A stretch of 64,000 nucleotides of DNA from Allacma fusca (GCA_947179485.1 OX359249.1:2294001-2358000), one strand, 5' to 3'. Positions 24,347 to 37,954 are shown, numbered from the stretch's first letter. Notes: generated by a model not told the origin, from the sequence alone. Translations and numbers: made by a program.

Positions 24347-25744
24347 TAACAAGAGTGGTTTCAAGTTTGAGATTCCCGCTAAGGAACAGTTTGGCTGGAG
24401 GTGGTAAGAGATAGATACATATGAGGCATGGAGATAGGAGGATGACATGGGTTTATCTTTTTTTGAGAAAATATTATGAGCAATAAATTGCATTTTTTAC
24501 GACTCAACCCTGCACAGATCTTGCCCTCAAGGTTTACTCTCAACAGGATCTTGCCTTGTCAAAATTGGGTTTTTGTCGATATTTCCTGGCAACTTTCTTC
24601 CATTATCTTGTTTGCTCTCCGTCCTCCCTCCTTCCAGCAGTATCCCATTGTATTTTTCATGAATCGCCAACTCCGCATACCAACATTACATGTAATTATT
24701 ATAGATATGAGTTGAGCAGCTCCCAATATATTACGAGAGTCCTGTGTATCCTCATCAGCAGGAAATATCGTCTCTCAAAAATTCCAAAAAATTTCCTATA
24801 AAATTCGAACGGAAGACATTGCAGCGTAATCTCTTCATGTGGAAGAAAAATCCCCTTACAGGGGAATCTTCCCAATGGGGCAGCAATTCCTGGACATATT
24901 CCTACATATAATTATATATTTTTACCGCAATATTATTTTTGTATCCTCTAAAGAGCCTCGAGATGGCTTGTGTGGCTGACTGCTGTTGTAGTGTGAATTT
25001 CAAGCATTGCCTTCGAAACATTTCTACCCAAAATAATACTAAAATAAAAATAATAATTGCCAATGATTTTAAAAAGGTTTGAGGGAATCTGCTTCTAGGA
25101 ATATTTCCATAAGATAATTTTTTTTCTCCAAGTTTACAAAAGCTTTTATGATTTTTTCCCCGTGGATGCTTTTGCATTTTTCCCTGGAGATTTTTGTCTG
25201 TGGGGTATTTGCAACCGAATTTGGGATAGTAGGAGATAGATAGGGAAATGACAGTGGTCCTGGTAATGTGAGGACTGGTAAAGATGGTTGATAATGCGAA
25301 ATGGATATGGGAGGGAGTGCTGTTGGAAGAGGTTGGAGTTGCAATGTGGAGATGAGACTGAGTGTTTTTTAGGATGCGGAAATTGGGATGATGAGACATT
25401 TGTTGGTTTGGGGTGCATTTACGTGTGTGTGTGTTGCTGTGGTTGTCTCTCATCTTGATCTCTCTGTGTTCTGTCATCGGATGGAGTTAGTTGATGGTTT
25501 GAGTCTGTGGTTTCCTCTTCTCCGACGTCCAAAGCCCCACCATTCATTCCCACCGTCCCTATTAAGTTTCCTCCGGAGCAGCTCCACTCAGTCGAGTCCA
25601 TCTCTGTCATACGCAGTTTCTCCAAGTCTATATTTCTTCCCTCTCACCTACACGGCACTCCGGCTATGAGGGAGCCCTCACCAGAGCCCAAATCTCCCTC
25701 CTTTCCTCCTTCTACTCCCCTCACCCTCCAAAATGAGCAGCATC
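24347..25744. other. Non-coding; MITE scrap near 24810-24905
   Basis: 24830-24905 has CTTACAGGGGAATCTTCCC and TGGACATATTCC, typical of the MITE interior. Minus-strand frames at 24902-25477 (191 codons) and overlapping registers are His/Ser/Pro-rich without a motif. Confidence 0.4.
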
Positions 25745-26080
25745 TCAAATAGGAATCTCCGGGAGGGTTTTTGTCCCTCAAGAGAAAATTCTGTGAGAAG
25801 GATCTCGCAGATTGCGGTCGGACTGTAGTATTTACGGCACACGTCAAGACTCCGTATGGCCCTTTCAGAGACCCAGTCTCAAGACAGATCTTTCTCCACA
25901 CACACAACAGTCAGACGCTATGGAGATGTCACGGGGAAACACATCCATAACCCTGGCTCTGGTTCCTGTTGACTACAGCGGATCCTCTGGATCCTTACAC
26001 AGTCAGGGTCTTTATCCCGACAACCCTAAGCTTCCCCAACCATCCCATCTGTAGTCGACTGCTACAGGCAGAGTGGACTG
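25745..26080. mobile_element. Pogo-like MITE relic, right end at 26080
   Basis: GGCAGAGTGGACTG-TA is a good right end. Upstream phrases (CTCAAGAGAAAATTCTG, GGATCCTTACACAG) are family-like, but the left end is not clear. Confidence 0.4.
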
Positions 26081-26211
26081 TATGTATCCACCCATATGTA
26101 TCTACACTTATTATTACCTACACACAATAAGAGAAGCACATGCGACAAAGTCAAGCTGTCTCAGTTCCTCAGCCAGCCGTCGTCCCCCTCACTTTGCTCA
26201 CGCATAGTGTA

Positions 26212-26405
26212 CAGCCTCTTTATAAGAGATCTCAGAGTCGGCTCCAGGCTAAGGGAAAAAGGTCTATCTCCAAAAGGTGGGAAACCACTTGGGAGAATTC
26301 CCATGGATTCGGACTAGGAAATTAATTTCCCTCATTAATGGAGCCTGTCATCGGAAGTGGGGCATGGCGGAGGTCCTGGGATGCAGCTCGAGAAAGAGTG
26401 CACTG
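26212..26405. mobile_element. Pogo/Tigger-like MITE with TA target duplication
   Basis: TA-CAGCCTCTTTATAAGAG at the left and CGAGAAAGAGTGCACTG-TA at the right give inverted ends, with a length of 194 bases. The interior is diverged. Confidence 0.7.
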
Positions 26406-29400
26406 TACACACATGGTGAAGACTTGAAAAGGAAAGGACTCGGAGGACGTCTCGGAAAATATGTCACGTTTTTATTTCGCCCTCTGCTCTCCCAATAATT
26501 TCCAAGTCCTCTCCAAAGTGAGGCTGGTGAATGCTCTGAACGTGTTTCTCCGACCGAACGACGTATGAATATCAAGGGATTTTTTTCTCATTTTCCCCAT
26601 CAAATGCTCCCTCTGAGTCTAATGCTATAACCCTAGCTGAGACTATAACGCTCTACATAACCCCCATGACTGCAGTGCCCGGCTGGACCAATCTGATCCC
26701 GCAGCAGATTTCATTGAGCCCTGTACTCTCCTAAAGCCTCACTCACATATAAAGGAGATTCAGTCCAAGACTCACTCTCCAGAACCCAACCCCATCCAAT
26801 GTGAAAGTAGCTTTACTATGTAACCTCATCAGGTCTCATATGCTTTAACTTTCCATTTCAAGGCCTCGGATTTATATACATATGTATGTATTTATACCTA
26901 TATATGTAACAGTCCTTTTCCATACACAAGCCTATCAATCTGAAATCAGGCCGGGATGTACGGCCAGGCTGAAGCTATGTAATAAACCTTGTGCTCGGGA
27001 GGTGCGACACATAAACTCTTGGTATCCTCTCGCTACAACGGCTCTCCTATAGATATAGCATCGTCTCTATTAGGACAAACACATTTCCAGATTGTCCTCG
27101 AAAAATGCAAACAGGTACCGATTTACACTATTTTGGCATTTTAGGACTCGCTCTCTGTATGAGGGACTCCTTGAGATAAGAGATTTTTCCCCATACAGGA
27201 GATTACAATTGTAATATTTCCAGTGTACGTGTAAAACTCGGGGAAATTCCCATCTTCTGGTTTTGACAATAATTATTATTGTTCCTGCTCTCACGGATCT
27301 GTGGAATTGTCCTCGTCTCGGGGAAGCACATTCCGAATGCAGCACATGCACTACATACTATGAGCCCGGGAGAGAGAGAGAGAGAGAGAAAGAGTTGCCA
27401 ATCTCTAGACATTCTCTTCATTCTCGGGCCCTAATTTAGAATGTGCTCATCAAACTCAATACGGGGAAAGGTAAGCGGAGTCACTTTGAATAACCAGTAA
27501 GTTTTTAGGTCCAATAGGAAAAAGCCCTGGCGGAATATTGCATGTTCGCAGAATAGGGCCTAGGTGCAGGGAGATTGGATCTAGCGTGTAGTCTCATTAT
27601 GGGAGACTCACTCGCAACAACAACTGTCTCCATAGGGAGAGGAAATATTTCCGTACATTCTCATATGTGCACAATGTTAATTTTGAAGGTTTTCTCAGCT
27701 TGAGATTAAATGCGGGAGTGAAATTTAGTTGATTTGAATAGGGCCCTGATAGAGAGAGAGAGAGAGTGCGTTGTATGAACACCATCCATCTTCAACACAC
27801 CTGGCTGGCTTGCTTTTAATTAATTTCCATGTCTAGGTTCATTAACCACCATGAGAGATTTCCAGAGTCAAGGAGAGTGGATTTTCCCCAAACACACACA
27901 AACACACACACACACATATACACACACACGTACACCAAACATTTCATGGTCAATTTCCTCTCAAGATTTTTCCAGGAAAAGAGATTGGCAGTTGACTCTA
28001 CGCTTGTAGCTTATCTGCTCCCCTCAGCCCCAGCCTTGTCTTCCTCATACCTTCCCATCCACAACATCCTCACATGAAGGAAGGAGGTGGCCCTGAGCAA
28101 GGGAGAATTCCAAACTGAATTAGCATTTTTTCCGGAAATAAATTGACGCCTGTGAAAATAGATAGTTGCCTCAAGGCCAATGTAAAGGATCCAAGGAGCA
28201 CCTCCATTTAAATTTGTCCTCCTCATTGTGAGCAGAGTCTCCAGACCATTCCATACGAAAAGCATTGCAATTTTCCCCACAATTTTTAGTACCAACTTTT
28301 AGGAAGAATTTCCCCCGAAATCCTCTCCTATGAGACACCCATATCTCGGAAAATCTGCCCATGTACAGTCAAATGTACATATCTACAAAAGCAAGCCAAA
28401 GATTTATTACAACTGGAATTTTGCATTTTTTCCCCAACGAGAGTATCTAAGGAACAAGGGCTGAGAATGCTCTGCTTGTTTAGAGAAAGTGCTATTGTGT
28501 GTAATAATTATAACAAAAGGTGTCCCTTGTAGCACCAGACTGCTGTCCCTGCTCCCAGGAAAGTGTCTGTCGCTAGTGGAGTGCATATACATAGGTGGGA
28601 CTTTATGAGGAAAAATTAGCACTGCCGTAAAGAGGGAGACTGAGAGGAAATATTTAGACTGAGCAGGGAGGATTTAGTACTGGGGTGTTTTACAGGGAGA
28701 GCCGACTGCACTCAGACAGAATGAGTGAGTCGGGAGTTTTGTGGAAGGCACGTGTCCCTTGCCTCCTGCCAGACTCTGGATTTCCTGCCTGTGTGTGCAA
28801 GCAGAGTCTATGTTAGGACGTGGGGAGCATAAGTATAACATGGAAGGGAGAGTGCTCACACATACACACACACACACAAAGCTCCATGGTTACGCAGTTT
28901 TTCTCATTGCTCGCTCCTCAATGACTACAGACAGAAGGTGGAATGTGAATGAGAGGAATGAGAGAGAGAGAGGGGGAGAGGGCTTTGGCCAGCTGTCCCT
29001 TCCATCAGCTGTTCCCAAAGGCTCCATGTCCCTTCCGAATCACACAGCCCGTGCAATAACTTCCATCTGCATAGGTACACACATAGGTATATACATACAT
29101 CCCTACTCAGTATCACACACCAGTCCCATGTCCCAACCTATTCACTTAGAAATGTATGTACGTGGGATTTTTTATCAGTCCCCAGCTCCGGGCTCCATTC
29201 CTCATCATTTCATTAATGTGCATACAGTGTGCGGCAAGGCAGTGGGAAAGAGAGCTCTCCCGGAAAAGGGAGAGGGTCCTCGTTTCAATCCCTGGGCTCA
29301 AACCTTTCACTCCTGCTCAAAACTCTTGCTCTAATATGCTCCAATCCCTAAGTACATCCACTCACTGAGCAAAATCAACAACTCCCTGCAAAAATCATCC

Positions 29401-29680
29401 CCATTCAAATTATCCTCGCACTCCCAATGCCTTTCCAGCAAGTCACACTATTCTTCCCTCATTAGTGTGTATAGCATCAGGAGAATCCCCAAAAAATTAC
29501 AATGAGAATGTGGCAATTTGCAGTAACATTTTTTGGCTTCCATGGGCTGGCCTTATTAACAGAGTGCACTGTCCCTGGATTTAGTAGTAAGTGCCTGTCA
29601 ATCCAGTGGTAATCAATTGGATCACTTTTCGATAGTGACATGTAACATTGTGGGAAATGTCCCATATTTTTTTTCCTATG
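26406..29680. other. Non-coding; microsatellites and MITE scraps
   Basis: MITE-like scraps lie at 27040-27240 (GAGATAAGAGATTTTTCCCC) and 28650-28715. GA tracts lie at 27371-27388 and 27751-27766, and CA tracts at 27892-27929 and about 28864-28878. A 197-codon frame (28741-29334) runs through the CA and GA tracts and shows no domain. 29050-29160 has TACATA-type words like those at 2.6 kb. Confidence 0.45.
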
Positions 29681-30094
29681 GAAGACATGCTCCTACAGCA
29701 GGCTCTGCTCCAATGAGAGCCTCCTGTGTCAGATGAGTCTCCTGTAGCCAGAGCCTGTAGACTCTGGAGAGGTGTAGAGCTTTGAGAAGTTGATACTCAC
29801 ACTGAGGCCATGGGGCCAATGAAATAAAATATTGTTGGGAGAGATCCCTTCCTAGCAAGTGCTCCCTGTAGGGAATAAAATTTCGCTTGGGAAGGATTTT
29901 CGATAGGAAGTCAATGGAGAGGTTACTACAAATAGAGAAATGTGGGACATTGTTGGAGCAAGCACGGATCGGTTCGTTGAAAGGAGACTCTGCGTCCGTG
30001 GACAAAAATGCTCCCGTTGACAATTGAAGGGAAGGATAAAAAACTGGATTCAATGGAATAGTGAGGGTTGTTGTGAGGATCCTCTCTCCCTCCG

Positions 30095-30142
<48 letters not shown>

Positions 30143-31640
30143 AATGCTGTTGCCAAGGGCTCGTTGCTCTGAGGGGATTTTTCTACCTCAACCCTCCTTT
30201 GTGCCCATGCCTGGCTTCCTACCCTTTTCCGTCTCCCGTGTATCCACCACTCAAATACACACCGAGTCTGCACACGTCAGCGTATCCTTACATGCACACA
30301 ATGTTTTAAATCCTAACCTCCTACAGTGCACGGGTCTTGTGACAGCATCCCTACACTTCCTAAAATGTCCCTCTTACAACACACACTTTTCTAAATATAC
30401 GTAACCTCAAATATTTGCATCCTCACAGACTGACACTGCCCCTCCAAGGGGATCTTTCTGAACAAAAGGAGACTGTATCCCCCTTCCCTTTAAACTTGTA
30501 AATCCTCTGGTGCTCACTCCGTCCTTCATGTGTTTGCTTAGGATTTTTACATAAAGCCCTGGGTATTCCCCATTGTCAACAAGGAAGCCTGAGATGCATA
30601 CATCTTCATAATTATACATATAGACGTATGTACAGTGCTCCCTCACTATGCTCACATTACAGTATCTATCCCTCTAAATATCAACATTGACTGATACAAC
30701 CTTTAATTTTATAAGTTCAAAAATATAAAATTACATTGGGCTGAAAAATAGGTAATAATAAATTTTAAATGGAAAAAATCCTTTTACAAGCCATTTAATT
30801 TTTGCTCCTTGAGAAAAACGCTTTTGAATTTAACTCTTTTGCTTTAGAGTTCACTCTTAAATTTCCACAATTGACATTGTGTCAGACTTTTAATTTGGAA
30901 ATATATTTGATGTGAAGTTTGCCTGAGGAGAGAAAACTCCTGGAGGAAGGACTCTTGGGGACTGGGACATAGTAAGAGTGCACTGTATAGAGGTGAATAC
31001 ATTAAGTATAGATACATATGTACATACGTGCTACCTTTATGGAAGTGAGCTCGACTTTGTATTTGAGACGGTTCCATTGAGCACCCCTCAAAACTACTAC
31101 ACACGGTACAGTTAGGCCCGTGTGTGTGCTTGTGTATTGAGAGATGTAAAAGTTGATGCTATCTCCGTCTCATTGACCGTTGAAATGATTCACAGATATA
31201 AGGGTTACCATGCCACAGGATTTTTTTTTTCTCTCTCTCTCTCTCTCCTCCCGACAATTTATTTCCTCGGCAGATGCGAGTCCTGAGGGCTTGGAGTGGC
31301 TCGTGCTTCCCGTCAGTTTAGTTTCGTGTTTCCTTACGTTACGTCCTCCGTTTGCTCCGATCCCCGTCCATTTCCAGTGCCCCACAATTTTTGAGGGAAT
31401 CATTTTCTTAGCCCTAATTGTGGAGTTTAATTAGCCCTAATTACCTCAAATAAGTTCTAGTCCTTGTTATTTATTTGCACACAGCTTGTTTCCAAGAGTC
31501 AATACAAGTCTCTAGTCCAAATCTTTTTTTTCTCTCTCTCTCTCTCTCACTCGCTCTGAAATTTTTAGTATCCTCATTTCCAAAGAATAACATTTGCTTT
31601 TATTACTCCCGTCGTCGCTAACAATTGCCATTGTTGTGGT
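29681..31640. other. Non-coding; MITE relics and CT microsatellites
   Basis: Family-like ends occur at about 30632 (TACAGTGCTCCCTCACTATG), about 30985 (AGTAAGAGTGCACTG-TA, a good right end) and within 29690-30010. CT tracts lie at 30095-30137, 31231-31247 and 31531-31548. No gene is visible. Confidence 0.45.
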
Positions 31641-32086
31641 GGAGAGCGATTGTTGTCAGAGTTTTACTTTCTGCGTAGGCCAGGAGGTCTCTTCCCCACC
31701 GACTTGTCTTCGTAGTCTCCAGTGTGTGCCATTATAGTGGACGTCATTAGATATTTATATATATGTACACTGTACATTACACAGTTACCTATAACTCCCG
31801 TACAGTAGTGACATCCTTAGAGTTGTCATAGTGTCTTATTTTCGCATGTGGGACGACTCGAGACAAATTTCTATCCATTCTCTGCATCAGCTCCTAACAA
31901 GTAAGTCAGGCCGGATTTATACAGTCGGAGCTCTTTCCCATCCTCTGTAGCAAATCAAATCCCGAGTGTGTTTCTCAGTCTTAGTTCCACTCCATTGAAT
32001 CAATCAGTCCCAGCATGACATTTGTTGCCACTATTTTTTTTATTTAAATATTCAACTTCTTTTTTGACGCTCACATTCTTATTACA

Positions 32087-32297
32087 CAGTCCTCACTTGC
32101 TATAAGGTTCCCCTTCCAAGAGTATTTCCCGCATTTGGGAGTAAAATTCCATTCAGTTGGACAACTTGTCCTTCTAAACGATTTTGAATGCATTCCCCTT
32201 TAGGACGGTGCTACTGGTTAATTTGTATTATACATATGTATAGCATAGTCAAATTTCCCTACCACCAAGGACGCCCTTAAAGAGAGAGAGTGCACTC
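32087..32297. mobile_element. Pogo-like MITE relic
   Basis: CAGTCCTCACTTGCTATAAG at the left and GAGAGAGAGTGCACT at the right are family-like. The interior has ATTCCCCTTTAGGACGGTGC. No TA duplication is preserved. Confidence 0.45.
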
Positions 32298-32812
32298 AAG
32301 TTCTCAATTATGTGTTGAATTACAAAACTGGGGATTTTTCAAACCCACTGAGGGACAGGGATGGAAATTATTAAGGGAAATTTGAGAGAAGCAGATCCTT
32401 CCTTCCTGGATTAAACTTGTGTAATTGAAATTGGACTCCTGCCTTTAATGCATTCTGATATCCCTGACCCTTTGCTCCTCCCTTTGAACCCTCCTCCTAA
32501 GGTTCGTCCAGTTCCAATTATCAAATTATAACTAAGCGTGTTAAAAAAATTAATTTCAATATTCCAATTACAAAATTCTTGGAAATTGGGGATGTGTTGG
32601 AAATTATAAAAATAGAATTGGAAATGGTACCAACTGGTCCGAAAATGAGTTATCGCGAATCACATAGGAATTCCCGTCGGGGAAGTGTTCCCGGCGGGGA
32701 AATTCCCGTCGGAGACATCCCCGGTAGAAAATGTAGAATCCCCTCCAGTGTGGATCAACTGGAAGAATAATTTTTGAAAGGATTTGTATCGATAAAAAAA
32801 ATGTTCTCCATA

Positions 32813-32973
32813 CAGTGAGCTCTTCTTGCAACAAGCCTCCTTATTAAAGCGTTTCATACTACATGGTGGATACTCTCGCTGTAGCTGTACACCTATTAAA
32901 ACACACTCTCTACAAAACTGTTTGGACACATTCCACTTGTTCTGTCCCCTCGTAAGAGCTCAAGTATGCACTG
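32813..32973. mobile_element. Pogo/Tigger-like MITE, decayed
   Basis: TA-CAGTGAGCTCTTCTTGC starts it. TTTGGACACATTCC and CCTCGTAAGAGCTCAAG lead to a diverged right end, ATGCACTG (followed by TC). The length is about 161 bases. Confidence 0.55.
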
Positions 32974-33408
32974 TCTCAACTCTTGCTCCAAGGGACCGAC
33001 ATAGTTGTAAGACACTCAAGAGCACAGCGATTGGGCTGAGGGTTTCCTCTGTGTATTTATATTTAATTACTAAAAATGTTGAGATTTTTTTGAGAATGGA
33101 GAGTGAACTCTGTAATTACGCGGATGAGGACAATGACTAAGGAATTTAGGTTTTTATCAGTCACTGCGGATGAGATTGAATTGCGGGCCGCCGTGGATAA
33201 TACAGAGTGGAAAGGCTGAGGGATGAGTGAAATTTAGCGGGAAGCTTTTAAGGATAGAATTTGGGTAGTGTGATAGGAGAGACTGGAAAGAGCCTCATCC
33301 ATGCCCTCTCAATAAGCAGACTCTTGCCACAGAGTAAACAGAGTCGAGACATGCACAAGCTTCTCCTTCACACTCCAGCACTTTCAGACTTTATTATTCT
33401 ATTTTTGG

Positions 33409-33447
<39 letters not shown>

Positions 33448-34570
33448 TCTTTCTTGGAATGGTGGGTCCGATGCGTGTGTGTGTAACAAAATGTGAGTGT
33501 CTTCAGGTATGAGGAACCCAAGCTCCCTCACAAGTCTCAAATATCCTCCGAAAATGTGTCACACCAATTACCTGTGTACCCGGTATCGGATCCTGTAGTC
33601 TCTCAGGTGTACGCAATTACTTCGATACAGTCGATAATACAGTAAACACGCACTCTCTATATCTATCCTCTCTACGATCCCAATGTACACACAAGTATTT
33701 ATCCATATCCTGGTTATAACGGCCTCACTCAATAGCACAACACCTCCCACATTACCAAATCCCATGAGTGCTTGCCCCTCATATTTACCCGAGTCCCCTG
33801 GGTACCAGCACATATCCCTCACTTTTCCTTTACAAAATGACCCCTGAAATAAAAAATTGTATTACATCCAAAAAATCCCTCACACACTGGGCTCTCTTAA
33901 TTCCAGAGTTTATTATAGAATTATTATACAGTTGATTGAAGAATTAGCAAAATAGGAAAACTAGCGGAATGGGATAAATTTTAATTTTGTTGGGAGAATT
34001 TGATTGAGACGAGGCTCTTTTGTGAGGAGGTGGGTTAGAGTGAGAGAGAGAGAGAGAGCTGTAGTGATGTGTGGATATATGAAATAGTACTAGGTGTATG
34101 AAATAGTGCATGGGAGAGGAATAGTGGGATGACACGGAATGTATAATGAGACTGGGGACAATTAATACTTTGGGACAAGGAGGAAGGCGCTGTCTCGTCT
34201 CGTAATATCTGGCACAGCCTTTGTCAGTTCAAGTGCCACGTCTCTTTTGTCTCCCATCCTTTGTCTCTGGGACGGGTGAACAAAGGTAGCGGTGGGGAAG
34301 TGACACGGTCCCGTCTTCAAAAATCCTATTATCCCAAAAAACGAGGGAGGAAAATTCATACGGCCCCATAAAAAATGTACCTTTCGGGAGAGTTCTTCTT
34401 CCCGAATTTCCGTGAGCGTGAGGGGACTCTAGAGCAAATTCCGGCTCTCCTCGCTCTCCTTTTGACACAAAAAAAAATGACTCAGGTATGGACGGGGAAC
34501 ACGGGTAACCGGAGATGGAGGATTAGTACCCGGGACGGCTCTGCACTTTAGTCTCTGCAGTTTCAGTCTA
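32974..34570. other. Non-coding; CT and GA microsatellites
   Basis: CT tract at 33411-33443 and GA tract at 34042-34058. Nothing else recognised. Confidence 0.45.
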
Positions 34571-34770
34571 CAGTCCATTCTCTAACGAATGGCTCTCCTC
34601 GAATTTTTAAACTTTTACTCTTACAAATATGCGTCCTTTAAAAAAAAATATTTTCCTCTTATGGTGTTCAGGAACAGTCCATGAGAAACATCTTACAAAA
34701 AAATCCTCTCGCAAGAGGACGTCTGTCATAGTGAGAGTCCTCTGGGTTGGAGTAGCAATTATTCAGAACC
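34571..34770. mobile_element. Pogo-like MITE relic
   Basis: A left end, TA-CAGTCCATTCTCTAACG, is followed by internal family phrases (CTCGCAAGAGGACGTCTG, CATAGTGAGAGTCCTC). The right end is not resolved. Confidence 0.45.
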
Positions 34771-35213
34771 TCCAAGGCTCCCTCAGCATTTCAGAGTGGA
34801 TTTGCATTGTAAAAATTCTGAATTGTATTTTAATTACATTGCGTCTAAAGTCACGCATCATTCATTGAAATCCCCTCTGCCGTATCTTCCATTAAGGTGT
34901 AATTCTTAAATGCAGGTTATTTTTCACGGGAAAAATTAAAACAGGTAAATTAACTCCCGTCTGTAAAAATGTGACAAAAAATATATTTACCCAGACATAA
35001 TAATTACGTTAATCAAGTTTGAAATAAGTCCCTATTTTGTTCCTCTGGGGATGACGGTGTTAAGGAGCAAGGTTGTCTTTGGGAGGAGAAACTGTTGGGT
35101 GAAGAGCCCTTTCTCGAAATAATATTTTGATCAATATATCATCACAAATACCCCAGAAATTCAATTGGGTTTAATTCAATCTCACGCCTTGAATTTAGCA
35201 TAAAGCGTGAACG

Positions 35214-35231
35214 TATGTATGTACATACATA
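35214..35231. repeat. 18-bp perfect palindrome
   Basis: TATGTATGTACATACATA equals its own reverse complement. It lies in a run of TACGTA/TACATA words (35205-35275). 34771-35213 otherwise shows nothing recognisable. Confidence 0.85.
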
Positions 35232-35367
35232 ATTATGTACGTACTGAGTAAGCATACATACGTATTCTCAATGTATTCCTCTTGAAGGCTCTACAAGAGC
35301 TTATGCTCACGTGTACAAGAGCTTGTTTATAATTATCCTTTAGGTGTAGCCGCAAAGATGAGAAGTA

Positions 35368-35747
35368 AAGTAAGGTCTCGTTATAAGAGACCCCCTTAGA
35401 TTAAAGAGCATAGACTGTAGGAGGCAGGAACTCTTCCCTTGTCCTTTACCATCCTCTACAATTTTCTCCTTTACGAAAACCTGTTCTGGACCCAGCGTTT
35501 CAAAAATATTTGGACACAGTCCCCTTTAACACAATGCTAATTCTTGAGTGTTTAGTAATTATGCATCTCTCCATAAGAGACTGTAGAGACTGGCTATTGG
35601 GAGTCCTTTAAAGGGTCCCCTCTGTTAGAATGAAAATTATGATGAGCGGGAGTGACTTTTCAAATAAGTAATTTTTTCCTGACTGGCGTTCCCTATTTAA
35701 ATGAGTCAAATTAAATTTAGGGGCTGTGTCATAGCCAGGGAGCACTG
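35368..35747. mobile_element. Pogo-like MITE, composite or long copy
   Basis: The left end is a decayed AAGTAAGGTCTCGTTATAAG. The right end is CCAGGGAGCACTG-TA. The interior has TTTGGACACAGTCCCC and ACAATGCTAATTC, matching 24234-24268. At 380 bases it may contain two merged copies. Confidence 0.55.
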
Positions 35748-37954
35748 TAGCGATGGATATACAGAGTGAGTGGATAAGCGACAGGAGAATGGAAATAGCT
35801 CCTTGGCAATGGAACTGTTGTGCGACAAGTTGAGGGAGCGAGGTGGCTTTTTATTGCTGGGCTATGTATGTATGTAACATTGGAGTTATTACTCCTCATG
35901 GCAGGCAGTCAAGAATCAATTGTCCTCGCATTTTAATTAAGACTGCCAAGCATCCATCATTTCTTTCTCGGAGATTGGAATCCGGGATGGAATGCAGAGG
36001 GCGCTTTTTTCTCACTCGTACAGCCGGGTCAATTATGGTCCATTGTCTCCCCCGTTTTTTCAAAGTCAGGATGAATTTTTCTAGAGCGTGGAATTCTAAT
36101 ATCTAGATTTAATAAAATTGCTGTGATCATCCCTCGGCGGGGTTCTCCTACTGCATCGTAAGCAATTGGCTCCTACTGAATAGCAATCCATCCTAATCTT
36201 CTCGTCTCCCTGTCCTCCTTATAAGAACAGAAAAAAAAGGATCCAGGGGAAAAATTAGAATGTGTCAAATGGGAATAATCCTGCGTTAGCTAGCCTTGAC
36301 TCAGGTCACTAATGAAAGAGCTATGGCGGAGTCAACCTATGGATAAGAGACCACTCAAAGGGAAAGAGTTTCGATGGAATTTCTCCAAAATCAATTCCCC
36401 TTATTGGTGGACAAGGGGGAAATGCCTTTGCCCAGCCAATACAATTTTCCTGAGTACTCTCTCTCTCTCTCTCTCGGTACAGTGCACTCTCTTCACAGGA
36501 GCACTCCAAGGGCGGACGGGAAAAATTGTCTCAAATAACCTAGAGAAATCATATTTATTATGCTTTGATGCTCCTAAGGGGAAACGTATGAAGGAAAGGA
36601 AGTGGGGTGGAATTACTGTATTTTGAAGTGTAGAGAAAGTGGGTTTGTGATGTTTCCTGATCCCTCAGGAAAGGATCTACTGTATCTCTCTCACTGTCTC
36701 TTCAATTGAGGAGGAAAATATTGCAAGAATTCCAGCATTCACTTACAAGTCCCTTCAGTCATCTCCAAGAAAATGCTGTCCCCAGTCTCTTTATTTTCTC
36801 CTGAAAAATATCTCATCTCAGTTGTCATAGCAACTCTGTCCGCAACGTTCTCAGTCTCTACGGCTCCCAAAACCTTTGTTTATTCTCTGTTCCCCTTCAC
36901 AAGTGAATGAGGCCAGAGTACATTTATTTCTCTTGTTTTCGCTCTCTATTTTTATTTATTATTTATGTCCCCCCCTCTGTATTTTCTCTCGTCATTCCCT
37001 CTCGCCATTTTCTCTGTTGATGGTCGAACGGGACGAAGTGTAGTGCCCTCTCTGTAAACAAGGCCATTCTTACAAGGAACAAAATTCTGTTTTTAGAATT
37101 CCAGACAATTATCATAAATTCTTTTTAGGCTCAACGCTACTGTCATCAAAATATTTGTAGGGAAAATCCCATTTTGAAAGGAAGTCTGATGTAAAAAAAA
37201 TTACTTTTGCATTTCCCGCTGCTCCTCTCGTAATTTTCCTCGCTGTACCTCTGACTTTTCTATCCCTCCCACTCTTTCCCCTCTCTCAATTCTGGTTTTT
37301 TTTAGCTCTCCGAGAGTCTTGTAATTTTTTCCTCTCATATAGTTTTGTCCAATCTCTTTAGCTGGTGGTTTTTCTGTCATCAGAGGTATTTAGAGAGAGG
37401 GGGAAATCTATCCTAAAGTTTTTCGTATGACAGAGAGATTTTTTTGAGAGCAAGGACACTATTCCTGCACGACACTCTTCTTCCCTACTACTTACTCAGA
37501 TCTGATTCCCTTTTTTGACATAATGTTTGACTAAAAAAATATTTCCCTACGAGGCTGGCACGGCCTTGTGTGGGGAAAAGTTTGACCTGGGAGAGAAACT
37601 TTGAGAGCACAATGGAATCAAACCTGTTACATTTTCCCTCCTTCTCTCCTTCCCAAGAGGAAAACCAGGGGAAGAAGTTTCTGAGGTCTGGATTGTTGAA
37701 AGGTTGTTCCGTCAGATGCACTTGAGAGGACTAATCCTCCTCCGCTCTTATCCAACATACATGAATGGCTGAGGGTAAGGAAAGGATCAGTACCCTGCAT
37801 TCAGTCCTGCAGTCACGCATTTTGACGTGCGTATATAATTATGTACAACCATGTTGTACTATTGCAGTAAGCTCTCCAGGTGTGTAAATACATATCTACA
37901 CCTTATTAGGAAGACTTATGACTCGAATCAACTTCATCCACAAAATTTACCCTA
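35748..37954. other. Non-coding; MITE scraps
   Basis: A left end, TA-CAGTGCACTCTCTTCAC, sits at 36480, directly after a CT tract (36457-36475). 37040-37190 has family-like phrases. No gene is visible. Confidence 0.45.

Noticed and set aside
24902..25477. 191-codon open frame on the minus strand
   Set aside because: His/Ser/Pro/Asn-rich low-complexity translation, overlapping open frames in other registers, no motif and no splice context that suggests coding.
25395..25760. Region open in several frames on both strands, one Ser/Pro-rich
   Set aside because: No domain and no consistent splice signals; the S/P-rich frame follows from C/T-rich composition.
28741..29334. 197-codon open frame on the plus strand
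   Set aside because: It runs through CA and GA microsatellites (giving His-Thr and Glu-Arg runs) and has no recognisable domain.
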